Shown here piece after piece: positions 46,901 through 60,541 of a stretch of DNA of 64,000 nucleotides (position 1 is the first letter of the stretch; each line of letters opens with the position of its first letter). The stretch spans positions 1 through 64,000 of the forward strand of contig JH720390.1 in the NCBI GenBank assembly GCA_000231825.2. Direction: 5' to 3'. The position numbers and the translations under genes were made by a program. Below the pieces are notes generated by a model that saw only the letters and a list, made by a program, of their open reading frames with translations, ran no database searches and was not told where the DNA came from. Source of the stretch: Tetrahymena elliotti 4EA (taxonomy: Eukaryota > Ciliophora > Oligohymenophorea > Hymenostomatida > Tetrahymenidae).

Positions 46901-48285
46901 TCAATTTGACTTATAGATCTTTTGATAATTGCTGTCATTGCTTTTTAAATTTTAATTGTCTTCAGATAAAAATGGTCCGCGTAGTTAATCATCAAGTCCA
47001 TCATTGACTTACTTGACTATGTTATCAAATAAGTCTGTTTTAGGGAGTTGATTTTCTTTGTTTTAACATTTTTGAACTCTTTTTAAAACATTAGTATGTT
47101 CTTCAATTTTGTCTTTAAGATTTGTGATTAAAATATTTTCAGAGTCTTACTCTTCAATTAATTATTTTTCTTATGCTTCTAACTTTTCATCTATGTTATC
47201 AACATATTCAGAAAGGAATGCAAATTAAGAAAGGGCGTTTGTCTTTTAATTATTTTCAGATTCTCTATTTGAATTCTTATTAGAATATTGTTTATTAGAT
47301 TATTTTCCTTCGTGACTTATTCTATTTTATTATCTCACTGATTAAGTTAATAACTAAATACTTTAGTTAAATTAGTTGAAAATACTTTCAAAACTTTATT
47401 TTAAATTCTATTAAGAAGAAGCAATTGAGGCATTAAATTCTTCAAAGATATCAGTATTGCCATCAATTTTTTTAGGATTGTATGTGGTGGTATTATAAAT
47501 AGAGATATTTTAATTGCAAAAGCTCTCATAAATATTATCATTTTAGTTAGGGGTACATTCCTGAAGTTTTTATTATACATTAATTTCAGTTAGTTGAGTT
47601 TGTAATTATTATTACTATTTAAATGAAAGGATTTATTATATTTTTTATTTCAAGAGAGTTCCAAAAAACATGAGAGATGATGAATTTATTTGTAGTTCTT
47701 TTTTAGATTAAATTATAGAGTTAGCTATCTTAAATAGAATCTTTTCACTTTCAGAATCATTTAATCCTCTTTCTAGAATGACTTAAATATCTATTTATTT
47801 TTAAAATATTTACTTTAATAAAAATCTCTTGATTGAATTTTTTATTTAGAAAAGATAATAATTTACCTTCATTAGTAAGTTCAATAGAGCCTCCTAATAT
47901 TTGAGCAGATTCTTACAATTTATTATTTAAAACTTAACTTTAATTGAGCTTTGTTTCAGCGGGTATAGTAGAAATTTTGAAAGAGATAGATTTTTATTTA
48001 TTATTATGGATGTTAGCATTAACTGCAAGAGCAAAATCTACTTCATTTCTGATAATGAGTTGTTTATCATTTTCCTTTTTTTTTAAAAATAATTTATTTT
48101 AGAAATTCAAAAGAATAAAAAATTACATTAAAGTTAACTAAGATAGTCTGGTTATCTTCTATTTTGAAAACTCTAATGCACTTTTCACAGAATTCCTTAA
48201 AGTTTGCATTTTGAGCATTTAAGGAAAATCTTTTAAATTAGTCTTCGTAACTGACTTTGTAATTGATCATTTCTTACAATTTCAT
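46901..48285 (-). CDS. PB1-domain, coiled-coil protein
   Basis: Three exons on the minus strand: 48285-48127, 48074-47867, 47790-46901; phases agree, 418 residues. The first ~85 residues look like a PB1 domain: a basic start with Lys in strand 1 (INYKVSYEDQFKRFSL), FKEFCEKCIRVF, and an acidic second half (NENDKQLIIRNEVDFALAV) where OPCA residues would lie. PB1 domains pair head to tail in kinases and in autophagy receptors such as NBR1 and p62. The rest is Gln/Asn-rich with coiled-coil segments (about residues 330-385); I see no ZZ, UBA or LC3-binding motif I would trust. Function unknown. Confidence 0.75.
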
Positions 48286-49176
48286 GGTTTTATTTATTTA
48301 AATTTAGCTTTTAAATAGAATGTTTATTTCTACTATATTCAAATTATTTCAAGCTTTCTTTATTTTTTAAAGGGAATTCTTTTTTTTTTAAATAATTTAT
48401 CAATTTAAATGAAATCAAATAATTATAAGAAAAAGCTGATTTTTTAATATGTTAATCTGATTTTTTGTTTGTTTGCTTGCTTGTTTGTCGATTTGAATTT
48501 TCAGAGAAGAATATTAATTAATAGAGGCCTATTAATTTATTCAGATTTTATAAGCTCATGTTATTGCGTCTATATGCAAATAAAAAATTTGATCGTAATT
48601 TTTGTAGAAAAGAGCTGAAGTTAGATACATAAATTTATAATATACAAATAGCCAAATAGCGACTTAAATTATTTTTTATATTTTTTGTGTTTCTATTATA
48701 TAATCTATAAATTTAGATTATTTTTCTACTAAAGCGATTTTAGCTCAATAAAATTTTTAAGTTTCATTAAATCTCAAATCAGTTTTATCATGATAAATCT
48801 AATTAATTTAAATTATAAAAACTAAAAATATTAGATAATCTAAAATCTAAAATATTTTTTCTTAAAAATCTCTAATTTTTTCAAGATTTGCTTTCAATTA
48901 ATTTTTGTATTTTAAAAATTTTAAAGGGAACTTTATAATTAAAAAAAATTAAATTGAAATTTATTGCTTTAAATAAAATTGTAAATTTTTTTATTTTAAT
49001 AATTTTGTAGGATCCAAATCTTTTGCATCTATTTTATAAAAAATATTGGATAAATAAAATGGAATAAACTCACACTGATTTGAAAGTAATATAGTCTATG
49101 CTCGATCTACATTATTTTGCTTTTGAAAATGAAAATATATAGAAAAATACAATCTTAGTAAATATAATATCTTTAT
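48286..49176. other. Intergenic
   Basis: AT-rich spacer upstream of the PB1 gene and downstream of the STE20-like kinase gene. It contains a TTTG/CTTG tetranucleotide run at 48462-48488. No gene seen. Confidence 0.55.
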
Positions 49177-51051
49177 TCATTTCTCTTCTTCTCCTAGCTA
49201 AAAATCATCATAATTTTCACTAAACTTTTTTTAATTTTGTTAATGTGCTAGCTGTTTTGAAGCTAAATCATCTTTTTAGAAAAAAAATATAAATTAGATT
49301 TATTTTTGTATTTCGATTAATTCTATTTACTTTTATGTGCATTGAATTATTACATTTTCTTATTTATTTTTGAATCTCCTTCCTATGTATCCATATCTCC
49401 CATGTAATCTGGATTTTCAGTAGATTCAGTAAAATCCCACCTAATAAAATAATAAAAAATATTTAAAATAATTATTTTGATATTTTGAATCTTAAATAAT
49501 TAAACTCTCATAAAACCTAGTTTTGAAAATAAAAACTCTTTTAAATTGTATTAAAAAGAAATAAAAGTTTTATAATTACTATATTTTATTTTGAGATACT
49601 GATTTGCAAATCTTTAATTCTTATTCTGCCATAGACTTAACCTAAGGATCTATCTATTTTTTCAAAATTTATTTTATTAAAATTCATTTGACTCAAATTT
49701 TAATTACTCTTTTATCGAGAGGGTCTAATTTTTTTATGATTTTTTCTTTAATATATTCTTTATTTTTTGCTAACTTGAAGAACTTCATTTGTAATAATTC
49801 GGTTGCAGTTTTTCTATTTTTAGTTTTAAATTAATTTATTTAGCAAAAATAAACTAAAATATTCTTAATTACCTATGGGCAGGCTCTTTTTATAAGCAAG
49901 CCTCAATAAATTCCTAAAATGATTCTTCCCAACCATCTTCTTTATTTAATCTTGGTGGGTCTTCATTCAAAATATTTAATACAGCCTATTTGAAAAGTTA
50001 GAATTATCAATTAATAATTGAATGCTAATTTCCATATTTTATCAAAATCTTTAATAAAAATATTTCTACTTTAATTGTTGGGCATTCTGAATGAGGAGGT
50101 TTTCCATAGGCTAATTCATATGCAGTAATTCCTAAAGACCAAATGTCAGCTTTGGTATCATAAAATATATTATCATCAAGTACTTCTGGTGCCATCCAGC
50201 ATACTGAACCGACTGCTGTATTGTGTTTTTTATTCTTTTTTAGCTTAGTCGTAAGACCAAAATCTGAAAGTGCTATTTTTCCTTCTGAGTTTACAAGTAT
50301 GTTAGCTGATTTAATATCTCTATGAATTTAATTGTTTTAATGCAAATATTCAATTCCTAATAATGTTTCCTTTATTATAGTTGCTAATAAATTGATATCT
50401 TTAATGCCCTAAGTATACATATTCTTGAGGAGGAGTTCCATAGAACCTCCATCCATAATGCTAAAAACAACCCAAAGCTCTTTACCACTAACAAATGCTA
50501 TTTTGTAAGGTAGTAAACTTGGGTGGTTCAGTACGTTTAGAAGAAGCATCTTTTTCTATTAAATAAATTTATTAAAGCATTTATTTGATTATTTTATCTA
50601 TTTTAAAAGTAAAGTTAGTTAGTTTATTTACTCTGATTTCATCCATTTTGCTATCTGTTTGCTTATCCATGTCTATTTTTTTGACAGCTACAAATTCACC
50701 TTTGTGTGGTCCTGTCAAAACTTATACTTTCCAAACCTATAATTTTTAATATAATTAAACATTTATACAGGCTTATAGTATTTATAAGAGATAGTTCTCA
50801 TTATTATTCTCAGGAAAATTAATAGCAATCTGCTTATCAGCGTGATCGAATATTGACAAAAAAAATGAATGAATAGATTCTTCGAATTACAATACCAAAA
50901 TATCCGCTGCCAAGGCCTGAAATGAGCTTATAGTCTTTTAATAAAGAAAATAGTATATTGAGAAATGATAGCTTGTGAATTAGACTATTTAGATGAAAAA
51001 TGTGGTACCATTTGCTGAAGATGGGTATGAAGATTCTGTTTTTTAATTCAT
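49177..51051 (-). CDS. STE20-family serine/threonine kinase
   Basis: Nine exons on the minus strand: 51051-51009, 50934-50891, 50736-50632, 50555-50070, 49985-49873, 49813-49708, 49653-49580, 49440-49331, 49271-49177; phases agree, 391 residues. All catalytic motifs are present: GLGSGYFGIV loop, Lys48 in VAVKK, HRDIKSANIL with Asp144, SDFG with Asp162, and GSVCWMAPEVL, the STE20 signature. The kinase domain fills residues ~15-275. A C-terminal acidic tail of ~110 residues includes TENPDYMGDMD. The GSVCWMAPEV sequence and short tail are near those of germinal-centre/MST-type STE20 kinases. STE20 kinases usually act at the top of MAPK or Hippo cascades; the substrate here is unknown. Confidence 0.9.
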
Positions 51052-51680
51052 CAGAAATGGAGATTATTCCTATAAATGATTATTGAAATTATTGATATTT
51101 GTCAATTATGAATTATCGATATTTAATTATTTATTTTCCTCAATATTTTAACAAATAACAAAATCTCTAAAAATAACTTCAGCTAATAGATGAATAATAT
51201 AAAAAGATTATATTCAAGTGGAGATTTAATCTTTACTTAACTTCATGAAAATTTGAGATAGGAGTAATAAAGAATTAATATGCATAATACTAGTTTTTTA
51301 TCTTTTATACTCTTTCATTTTTTATTTTTATATTAAAATTTATGTTAGAAATCATCAATTCACATTTTAAAATAGCCATTTAATTTTAGCCAAACCCAGA
51401 AATTAAAAATTTTATGTTTTAAATAAAAACTTCGATTTATTTATCTGTTAGATTGTAAAAACACTGTTAAATTTTTTACAAAAGATTCAGTCATTTCTTT
51501 GATTAATCAATCGAAGCGCATTAATTTAAATATGATTAGCAAGTGAGTATGAGATATTATTTATACAAAATAAAAAATAAATTAAAAATTGATTAATATT
51601 AGATAGCTTGACACTATTTAAATACATTGAATATTAATAAATTTAATTAATAGATTAAAAGATACTAGTTAAGTAAAGAA
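51052..51680. other. Intergenic between divergent genes
   Basis: AT-rich spacer holding the promoters of the STE20-like kinase (left) and the helical protein (right); no RNA gene seen. Confidence 0.55.
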
Positions 51681-53644
51681 ATGATCAGAAAGATATCTAA
51701 CATAGTTTTAAAGCAGCGTAAGGCATTTTTAAACCCTTAAAGCCTTTACAATTCAAGTCAAATGCAAAAAGCTTATTGTAATTTGTATTAAACTCCTTGC
51801 TATGCTTTTTGTCTTTAAAAATAGCTTTCAGATATCAGCAAGAATATTTATAATAGAAAACAATTAGAATATGAAGAAGTATTGAACTTCTACACATAAG
51901 AAAATTTAGATAAACTTTCGTGGGAATAAGTAGTTGAAAGTGTTGTTGTTATTTCTTAATATACTAAAGTTGTAGAATCACTTGATTTAGCTCATCATTC
52001 TTAAATAAAACTTGGATTCTAGTAATTTTTGAAGGGCATTACTGAAAACAACTTAAAAATACAAGACTATTTTGAATTAATTGCATCAAATTACTATCTG
52101 GTAAGTCATGCATAATTTAGGAAGTTTATTGAACCAATTTGGAAATAAACTGAAGCTCAAATAGATGAACTAGATATTAATGAATTTACCAAAATAGCAT
52201 ATTTATTTTTGGTTCCTCATTTGACAGAAGAAAATAATCAAGATGGTTTAAGTCATCATTTAGAACTTAATTTACAAATTCTTTAGAGAAACTCCTAAAA
52301 ATACTTGTAATAACTTTAGATTCTTCACCCAGACTTATCAGCATACTTCTGTGTTCTTTTAAAATTTTCTGTTCTTCATGCCAAAGAATAAAAGAAATAA
52401 ATCAGTGAAGATTTACTACTATTAATAAATCTTTTGGCTGAAAAAATAACAGAAGACATCTACTACTATAATCCATAACAAGTAACATTCTTCCAATTCT
52501 ATTTTTAGAAATTTTTTTTAATCATAAAAATTTGATTTTTTTAAAGTTTATCAATAATAAAATCTTTCTCTTAAAAAAAAGTTATATCAAATTATGGATC
52601 ATGTTTTATTTTTATCAGATTCTGAATATTTTGAACAAATATGTATTTTCTTTGAAAAAAGATTGATTGAGTAAGATAAAGAAGCATAATAGTAATTATA
52701 GAATAGAAAAGCTACATAGAAAAATGATGTAATAGATTTTTCTAAAGACATAGAGCATAATTAACCTTTGTACATTAATTAATGGCTAGATATGTGCCTA
52801 GATGTTTACGCACAAAGCAGATAGCATTTAGAATTGTATGAATATGTTATCTAAAAACTTAAAGATATATCAGAAAGTGATATGATTTCTTTGAAGAAAG
52901 ACTATATCCCATAAATATTCTTTATTTTTTCTAAATCAAAGTGTTTAGACTCTCATCTCTATGAAAAGTACAAGCAATATATTATTAATATGCTCCCAAA
53001 TTATAATTAAGAATAAATAGCTAAAATTTACTTTGCTTTATCATACTCTGATGTGCTTGATAAGCTTACATTTGAAAACATTTTTTATTATTTGGAGACC
53101 AATCCTTTAGATGTAAATAGTTTAGGAATTATCTTTTTCACATTAGCAACAGAAACTGGTAAATAAATAAATACTTTAGAGACTTTAAATATCTATATAA
53201 TTTCTATCTTTTATTTTCTAATAAAAAAACCTTATTTATTTTCTATTTAAAATAGATGAACACTCAGAGAGATTAATTGAATTACTTCGTGAAGATAAAG
53301 TTATTTATGTTTTGCAAACAGATGGGGAGCATTGTGATATTTAATTTTTGATGAGTTTCCTTTATTACCTTGTAAAGAGAAATCAACTTTAAAATGGTAT
53401 TTATTAAGGGTATGTCTTTGAGAGATTTAAAGAGTGGAAAGGCTCATCAGAAGAAATTTAAACTATTCTTGTAAATATCTTAAAAATCTTAAATGAAAAT
53501 GTAATTGAAGTCAAAGAAAATCTTTTGCCTGACTTCAAGAATTTCATTTTACAAATTTATGAAGAAAATAAAAATGAGATGCATGAAGATGTTTCTCAAC
53601 TTTTGAATTAATATTTTGCATCTTTAGGCTTTCATCCTAAATGA
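51681..53644 (+). CDS. Large helical protein, possibly mitochondrial
   Basis: Three exons: 51681-52481, 52582-53158, 53256-53644; phases agree, 588 residues. The N-terminus MIRKISNIVLKQRKAFLNPQ has Arg/Lys, no acidic residues and can form an amphipathic helix, as in a mitochondrial presequence. The rest is alpha-helical throughout with repeating segments of ~35 residues (for example FTKIAYLFLVPHLTEEN, IAKIYFALSYSDVL, LGIIFFTLATETG) reminiscent of the helical repeats in FASTK/RAP or PPR-like organelle RNA proteins. No C-terminal RAP domain is visible, so the family remains unassigned. Confidence 0.8.
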
Positions 53645-54249
53645 CAACTTACAAGAGAATTAATATTCTTCTAATAATTGTCTTTGATATAATTTATTTG
53701 TTTTCAATATTTTGGATGCATCTTTTTGTCTTTAATCCTAAATAAAACTGTGATTTGGGAATAAACAAATCATCAATATTTCGAATATAATTTACATAGT
53801 TTTTTTTAATTGAGAATTGCTTAATTATTTATGATTTTCGATTTTTCGAATTCGATGAAATTAATGCCATCAACTAATGATACAAAGAAATCTTATGAAG
53901 TGTTTAATGTTTTTTGATTATTTAAAAATTTTCTTTTTGTTATGACCTCTGCCTGAATTACACCAATTTACTCTTTAAGTGTTTTTTTTTATTTGTAGAT
54001 AAATACATGAATGTATTCTTTACTTATTTATGGCGGAAATAAAGTACTTTTTATAAAAATAAAAAAACAAACCTCTTACTAAGACTAAGAGTAGTTCTAA
54101 TTAGTTCAAAATGAATAGACAATTGAAATTAAATTAAATATATTGTATATAAAAAGAAAAGAAAATCAAAAAATTAAAGTTCACAAATTATAAAATAATA
54201 TCTATTTTTCAAAATAAAAAGCACAAAAAACTTTATTAAAGTTAAATAA
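53645..54249. other. Intergenic
   Basis: AT-rich spacer between two plus-strand genes; nothing recognised. Confidence 0.55.
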
Positions 54250-56501
54250 ATGGATCAAAAGTAAGGTAAAGGCTCAGAACAAGGACAAAGTAAAGATTCC
54301 ACTATTTAAGGATACCAAATTGTAGATAGATTAGGAAAAGGTTCTTTTGGTAGTGTGTATAAAGCAGAAAAGGAAGGAAAAACTTATGCTTTGAAAATGA
54401 TTAGCAAGTCTTATATGAAAGACAGACCATTCTTAAGAAAGTATATTCAAAATGAAATTGAATCTATGAAAAGCATTAATTGTGTTAATTGTGTTAAGTT
54501 ATATGATTATTTTGAAACAAATCTAGCACACTTCTTCGTTATGGAGTTTTGCGATGAAGGAAATCTATTTACTTTATTACATGCCAGAAATGGAGAGGGT
54601 TTACCAGAAAGTGATGCCTTAGTCTATTTTTCTTAGATTTTGAATGGACTTAAAACCATCCACGAAAAAGGATACATGCATAGAGATTTAAAACCTGAAA
54701 ACATTCTTATTCATAATAATGTTGCTAAAATCTGTGATTTTGGTTTTGCTAGACCTCTAGGCTATGACGAAGTAACTTCGACTGTTTGTGGAACAGCTGA
54801 ATATATGCCTCCAGAACTTCATAAGCAATAGCCCTACGATTACAAAGTAGCATATTATTATTTTAGAAATAAGTGAGCAAAATTATTTATTAAATAAAAA
54901 GCTTAAATAAAGTAATTCAAATATATAAAATTTATCTTCTTATTTTTATTATAGGCAGATATTTGGGCTCTAGGAGTTTTACTTTATGTTATGGTATTTG
55001 GGCACTTACCTTTTTATGGTTAATTTATAATTTAAATGATTGAAAGGTAGTGCAAGGATAAAGTTTATGACACTGAAAGATGGGTATAAAAGTTCCCTAA
55101 ATCTAAAGAAAAAGCTGAAAAACTCTCTCCTGAAATGAAAGATTTCTTCTCAAAGGTGTTTGTTTATGACCAAAAATAACGTATCAATTTCTTTGAAATC
55201 ATGAATCATCCTCTTATTGAAAAAATGGAAGGTCCCTAGTTCTCCCATTTGAACAAGAATTAATCAAAGCTATTTTATTCAACCAAATTCGAAGAAAACT
55301 AAAAGAGTCTTAAAGATACTTATGACTAGCTTAATGAAGAAGAGTTATAGTCATCTGGTTATGTAAACAATTGTTAATAATATTCTTTAATAATGAACTA
55401 TTTTATTCTCAAATTCAATTCTCAATAAATAATAATTTCTTTTATTTTCTCAGAAAAATTAGGATAATAAAAAATAAAGTGATAACAAAACCTAGAAAAC
55501 CGTGATTGAGACAAATGAAAAAAATCCTTCTTTAATGAATTAAGATGATAATGCCTTGAACGTAGATTTTAAAGATGAAGAAAATTTACATTACATTGAA
55601 TCAAATATTAGATCTTCTTCAGCTGTTAAACTTGTAAGATTTCAATTAAAATATTAAATTATAGAAAAATTAATTGAATCAAGCTAAAAAGTATTGATTC
55701 ACTGGTTGATTATTTGATTTATTAATTTATCCATAATCAATATATTTTGAATTTTAATTAAATTTTTAAATTAAATCTAACTTAAATTTTATCAATTAGT
55801 AATAAAGTATCTACAAAAAATCATTAGAGCTATTTCATTACGAGATTGAAAAGTATTAGTTCCTCCTGCATACTTTAGAGCTTCTTTCTAGAGAATTGCC
55901 AAGCCAACATGGATTAACCTGCTATTTTATTAATAAAGCATGGAATTTTTATTCAAAAAAACTCAAATTAAATTTAGAATAAAAAGAAAATATATTTTTA
56001 CTACCTTAAAAGGATTGGGAAAGTTTTGTGGTAAGTAATGAATATTAATAGTTGTTAAAAAAAGTTACTAATGATGAAAAGCAAGCTGCAATTCATTTAC
56101 ATAAGAATTATATGAGATTAGATAGTTAATTACAAAATTAAGATGGAGTTCTCATGCAAGTTAATGAAAATTCTTTTGAAGAATTTAAGCTACCTTACAG
56201 AAAAGCATTAATGGAAACATTTAATAACTTAGCTGAACTACACAAAAAATTATATGATTTAAATAGGGAACATGGTACAAAAGTATATAGAATAGCTATG
56301 AAAATATTATTGTGCTATTTCATTAACAGAATATTTAACACTGAGGAAGTTAAAACTAATCTTGCTTTATATTTTGAAGTAACTAATTATCAAACATTTG
56401 ATTTCAATCAATTTTATAACTGGAGTAATACAGCAAATAGAGTTTAGGCCAATAAATTAGTTAAGAATATTTTAGAAGTACTTATTTAACAAAACTAATG
56501 A
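54250..56501 (+). CDS. ULK/ATG1-like serine/threonine kinase
   Basis: Four exons: 54250-54846, 54955-55362, 55454-55633, 55800-56501; phases agree, 628 residues. The kinase domain (residues ~22-285) is complete: [11 protein letters not shown] loop, Lys49 in [16 protein letters not shown] with Asp146, CDFGFAR with Asp163, [10 protein letters not shown] activation segment, and [11 protein letters not shown]. The order of motifs and the GTAEYMPPE segment fit the ULK/ATG1/fused group. A charged linker (~residues 290-390) and a helical C-terminal domain (~400-628; starts [16 protein letters not shown]) follow. The C-terminal domain is in the position of the ATG13-binding EAT domain of ULK kinases. 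A related domain is found in the pseudokinase at 41255-43481. ULK kinases start autophagy or, in other branches, control cilia; which applies here is unknown. Confidence 0.9.
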
Positions 56502-57875
56502 TCAATCATAAATACAAAGATTAATAACAATAACAATAGTAATAATTATAATAATAAAAATATCTGTGAATGAAAACTTAAGCCTAAAATACTTTTATTT
56601 TTTAATATTTTAGTATTAAATTAAGTAAATTCTCCAAATAAAATCAGCTAATTTTAATATTTCTAATATTTTCAACAAATTATATTTTTATTTTTTAATT
56701 TTTAAAATTGATTGATTTTATTAAGATTTTAAATAAGATAATAATTTTATGTTTTTATTTATGTTTCATCAAATAAGTTTTAATAAATGAAATCTAGATA
56801 TTATAAATTCTACTCATTTTTAGTTATTTCTTGCTCAACCTTGTCAACATGTTATTTTAAATAAAATATTAGTATTTACAATTCTATTAATCTTTAGTAA
56901 TTTATCGCTTGACCTTATTAATTTGTTATTTCAAATATATTCAAAATTATATTCATTTTTCAGTAGTTTATTGGAAATGATAACCTATTTATATTTTTGA
57001 ATTACTTTTTATTTGAAAAAAAACAAAAATTTGCCTTACTTCTATTTTGAAATTCTTTTATTGTTTTGGACTGTGACTTTAAATTATTATGGTAAAAGAA
57101 TATGTTTGCATTAATTTTATAATTTTTTCATACTTCCTTAAACTTTACTCTGAAGAAATATGGAAATATCTTAGGGAAGTAATATTATATCTATCATAAC
57201 TAATCAATCAAACATTCTTAATTTTAATCGAATGATGTTATATTTAGCTGAAAAAAATGAGGTATCTATCTTCTATGTAATTTAAGTATAAATAAACAAA
57301 ATGAACCATTCATTCAAATAAAATGCAAAGCAATTAGAAATAATTTAATAATTAACTTTTTGAGTTTCTCTTGTAAAAATTAAATGGCTTTCTTTTTACA
57401 CATTATTGAAGAAAGAATAGGTATATCATTTAATTAAATCAAAAAGTAAAGCAATATAGCCAAATTGAATGTCAATTAATTACTGAATGAGTGAGTGAGC
57501 AAGCTAGCTAGCGAGTGAGAGAATAAATGAATGAAATAAGAGCTTTAGAGTTTGAAATAAAAGATTAAAGATATTAAAGAGAAGATAGAACGATACATTC
57601 ATAGAGCGATTGATAGATAGATAGAGATTGGATTTGGTGATTAAGCAAAAATCAATAGAATTGAATCTAAATATTTAATGCAAAAAAGAAAGCATACATA
57701 AGAATAAATAAATTACAAAGAGGAATCCAAAAAGAAATTAAAAGTCATATATAATAAACTTAAATTATAAAAGAATATCTAAAACTCAATTGAGGGAAGG
57801 AGGGGGATATGTGAGATTTCAATATATATAATTAATATAAATCAAAGATAAATTAAAAGTAATAATTGAAGAGAA
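56502..57875. other. Long intergenic spacer
   Basis: About 1.4 kb of AT-rich sequence upstream of the cathepsin gene. A GTGA/GCTA/ATGA-type simple-sequence stretch lies at 57485-57540 and a GATA run at 57611-57622. No coding frame or RNA gene recognised. Confidence 0.55.
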
Positions 57876-59005
57876 ATGAAACAATAAGCTTTGTTTATTA
57901 CATTAGCTATCTTCGTCTGCTTTGCCGCAGCCCAAGAATTCGAAGTTAAGGAAGGTCTTTTAAATAATATCCTCCCCTTACATGACGACTACGTCTTAGC
58001 TCTTGCTAGATAATACAGATCTCATTTAACTCTTGAACATAAGGAATATTTACATTTCAAGGAATCTGTTAGAAGAGTTAGAGAACATAACTAAAAGGTT
58101 AATGCTACCTACACTTTATCTATTGATTCTCCTTTCGCTTTCATGTCCGATGAAGAATTCGTTACTGAATATCTTGGTTCTTAAGATTGCTCTGCTACTG
58201 CTGAGCTTACCCTTAAGAAGCCCATGAAGATCCAAAATAAGAAGAATGATTCAGTCCCTTAAAGTATTAACTGGAAGGAACTTAACAAGGTTAGCCCTGT
58301 CAAGGATTAACAAAGTTGTGGTTCTTGCTGGTCCTTCTCTACTACTGGAGCTATTGAATCTCACTATGCCATTTTTGAAGGTTTTTTTATTTTAAAAATT
58401 ATGGGTTTTAATATTAATTAAATTTTGTTATTTAAATAGACGTCGAACCTACTTCTCTCTCTGAATAATAATTAGTTGATTGCGCTGGTGCTTTTAATAA
58501 CAATGGTTGCAGTGGTGGTTTACCTTCTTAAGCTTTCGAATATATTAAATACAATGGTGGTATTTCTTACGAAAACTCTTATTACTATATTGCTTAAGCC
58601 CAAGAATGCTAATTCAGCCCTGAAACTGTTGGTGCTAGAGTTAGAGGAGGCTCATTCAACATTACTTAAGGTGATGAAGACTAATTGAAGGAAGCTGTTG
58701 GTACCGTTGGTCCCGTTTCTATTGCTTTCTAAGTTATGGGTGACTTCAAGCTTTACAAGGAAGGTGTCTACTCCAATCCTGACTGCTCTAGCTCTCCTCA
58801 AACTGTTAACCACGCTGTCTTAGCTGTCGGTTATGGTTCTGAAAACGGTGTTGATTACTGGTATGTTAAAAACTCCTGGAGTGAATTCTGGGGTGATGAA
58901 GGTTACTTCAAGATCCAAAGAGGTGTAAATATGTGTGGTGTTGCTACTTGTGCTTCTTACCCTCTCCTTGAAGAATAAACCGAAGTTACTGCTGAATCCT
59001 TCTGA
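57876..59005 (+). CDS. Cathepsin L-like cysteine protease (papain family C1)
   Basis: Two exons, 57876-58380 and 58440-59005, 356 residues. A signal peptide ([15 protein letters not shown], residues ~6-20) directs it to the secretory/lysosomal path. An inhibitor-type prodomain of ~100 residues follows, with [19 protein letters not shown] as a short variant of the ERFNIN helix. The mature enzyme begins near SVPQSINW. Catalytic residues are present: Gln145, Cys151 in CGSCWSFS, His293 in [11 protein letters not shown] and Asn313 in [16 protein letters not shown] and CVDCAG-like VDCAGA also fit. Expected to digest protein in phagosomes/lysosomes or after secretion. Codons are strongly biased to C-ending forms, suggesting abundant expression. 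Confidence 0.96.
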
Positions 59006-60541
59006 TCAATTAGATAAAACTTCATAATAAATTATAATATCCTTGATTAGATATCTACTCAAAAAAATAAATGAGTTTATTATCAATTAAAAGCACTGAA
59101 AACTGTTAAAATTGCAAAAAATAATTGGGAATAGAATAATATTTTAACTACTATGTGAGCTCTATATTGATTTGAGTAATATAAATAATTTACTATGGGT
59201 ATGATTATAAATTTCTTTAAAAAATTAAGTAAAATCACAAATTTTATATAAAGTATCCGTTTAAAAAATTTATGAAATTTCATTCAATAATTTATATGTT
59301 GAAGACTCATTGATTTCGTTTCAACTAAATTTTTGCTTTAATTTAAATTATTTTACTTTTTTTTTAATTTTGTTGAAATTTAATTTAAAATTAAGATATT
59401 TTTTTATATAAAAAACTGAATTTTACAAAAAAACATATCAATAAAAATTTAATTTTTTTGAACTTATTTTTAAGTTACACACAATTTCATGAATTTAATT
59501 TGAATGGGTTTCAATAAATTTTTTTAAATCTTTAATTCTTACATCAAATTAAATGCCTAAAATAATTTACTGATTTATTAGAATTGTTTTATTTTAAATT
59601 TCAATACGATATAAGAAATATCTTTAATTATTACATATAAACTTAATGTTAATCAGGGAAAGGTTAAAAAAAAGTTAATCTAGATTGAAAAATATCAGCT
59701 AGCAAAATATTTCAACTAAATTAAAGAAGGAAAAATTTAATTTAAATGTTATATTTTTAGATCTAATTGAAACATTTATCTACCTTTTAAATATTAATAT
59801 TTTATTTTTACGATCCTTTTACATGTTTTTTCTAAAAAAATACTAAAAAATATTTTTATTATTCTGTATAGTAAAAATATTTTCCTAATTTAAAACATAA
59901 CTTTATCTATTAAATCAAAATATTATTTAAAATTATTTTAAATAAATACTTTTCAATTTCTATTGACTGAAAATAATACTATTTTCAAAATTTTAATAAA
60001 TAAAGAAGAAAGTACTTGAGAGCTATTATTTAATTATTTATTCATTTATATGAAGAGACCATCAATTTTATGTGTAGAAGTATTTTCTAAAATGATAGAG
60101 AACTACTAGTAAATTTTAGTGAAAAAAATAAAATAGAAATAGAAATATTAATTATTACAATTAAAATTAATTAAATAGTCAAAAATATTTGGAGTTTATG
60201 TCAAAAATTAGATTTACTTTCAAATGATCAATTAAATCTAAAAAAATTAAATTGTGATGTCAGTGAAAAATGATTATTAATATTAATTATTAAGATATTG
60301 GTTGTTTTTATATTTTAAATGAATGAAGTATTATTTATTTTAGATTATAAATTATTTAGATAGTTAAATAACCTTTAACTTTTTACTTTGCTCTTTTTAT
60401 TAAATCCATAAAACAAATTATTCATTTTTAATTGTTTCTATTCTTAAAAATATTGCATTATATAAATGAACAAACAGCATAAAAATTTTTTATTTTTTAT
60501 TTATTAAATTGAATTTTAATATATTTCAAATAAATTTTTTA
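59006..60541. other. Long intergenic spacer between convergent genes
   Basis: About 1.5 kb of extremely AT-rich sequence between the 3' ends of convergent genes. No gene or RNA recognised. Confidence 0.55.

Noticed and set aside
57485..57540. Tetranucleotide run taken as a CRISPR-like or satellite array
   Set aside because: Units are short, imperfect and without spacers; it is simple sequence, and CRISPR is not expected in a ciliate.
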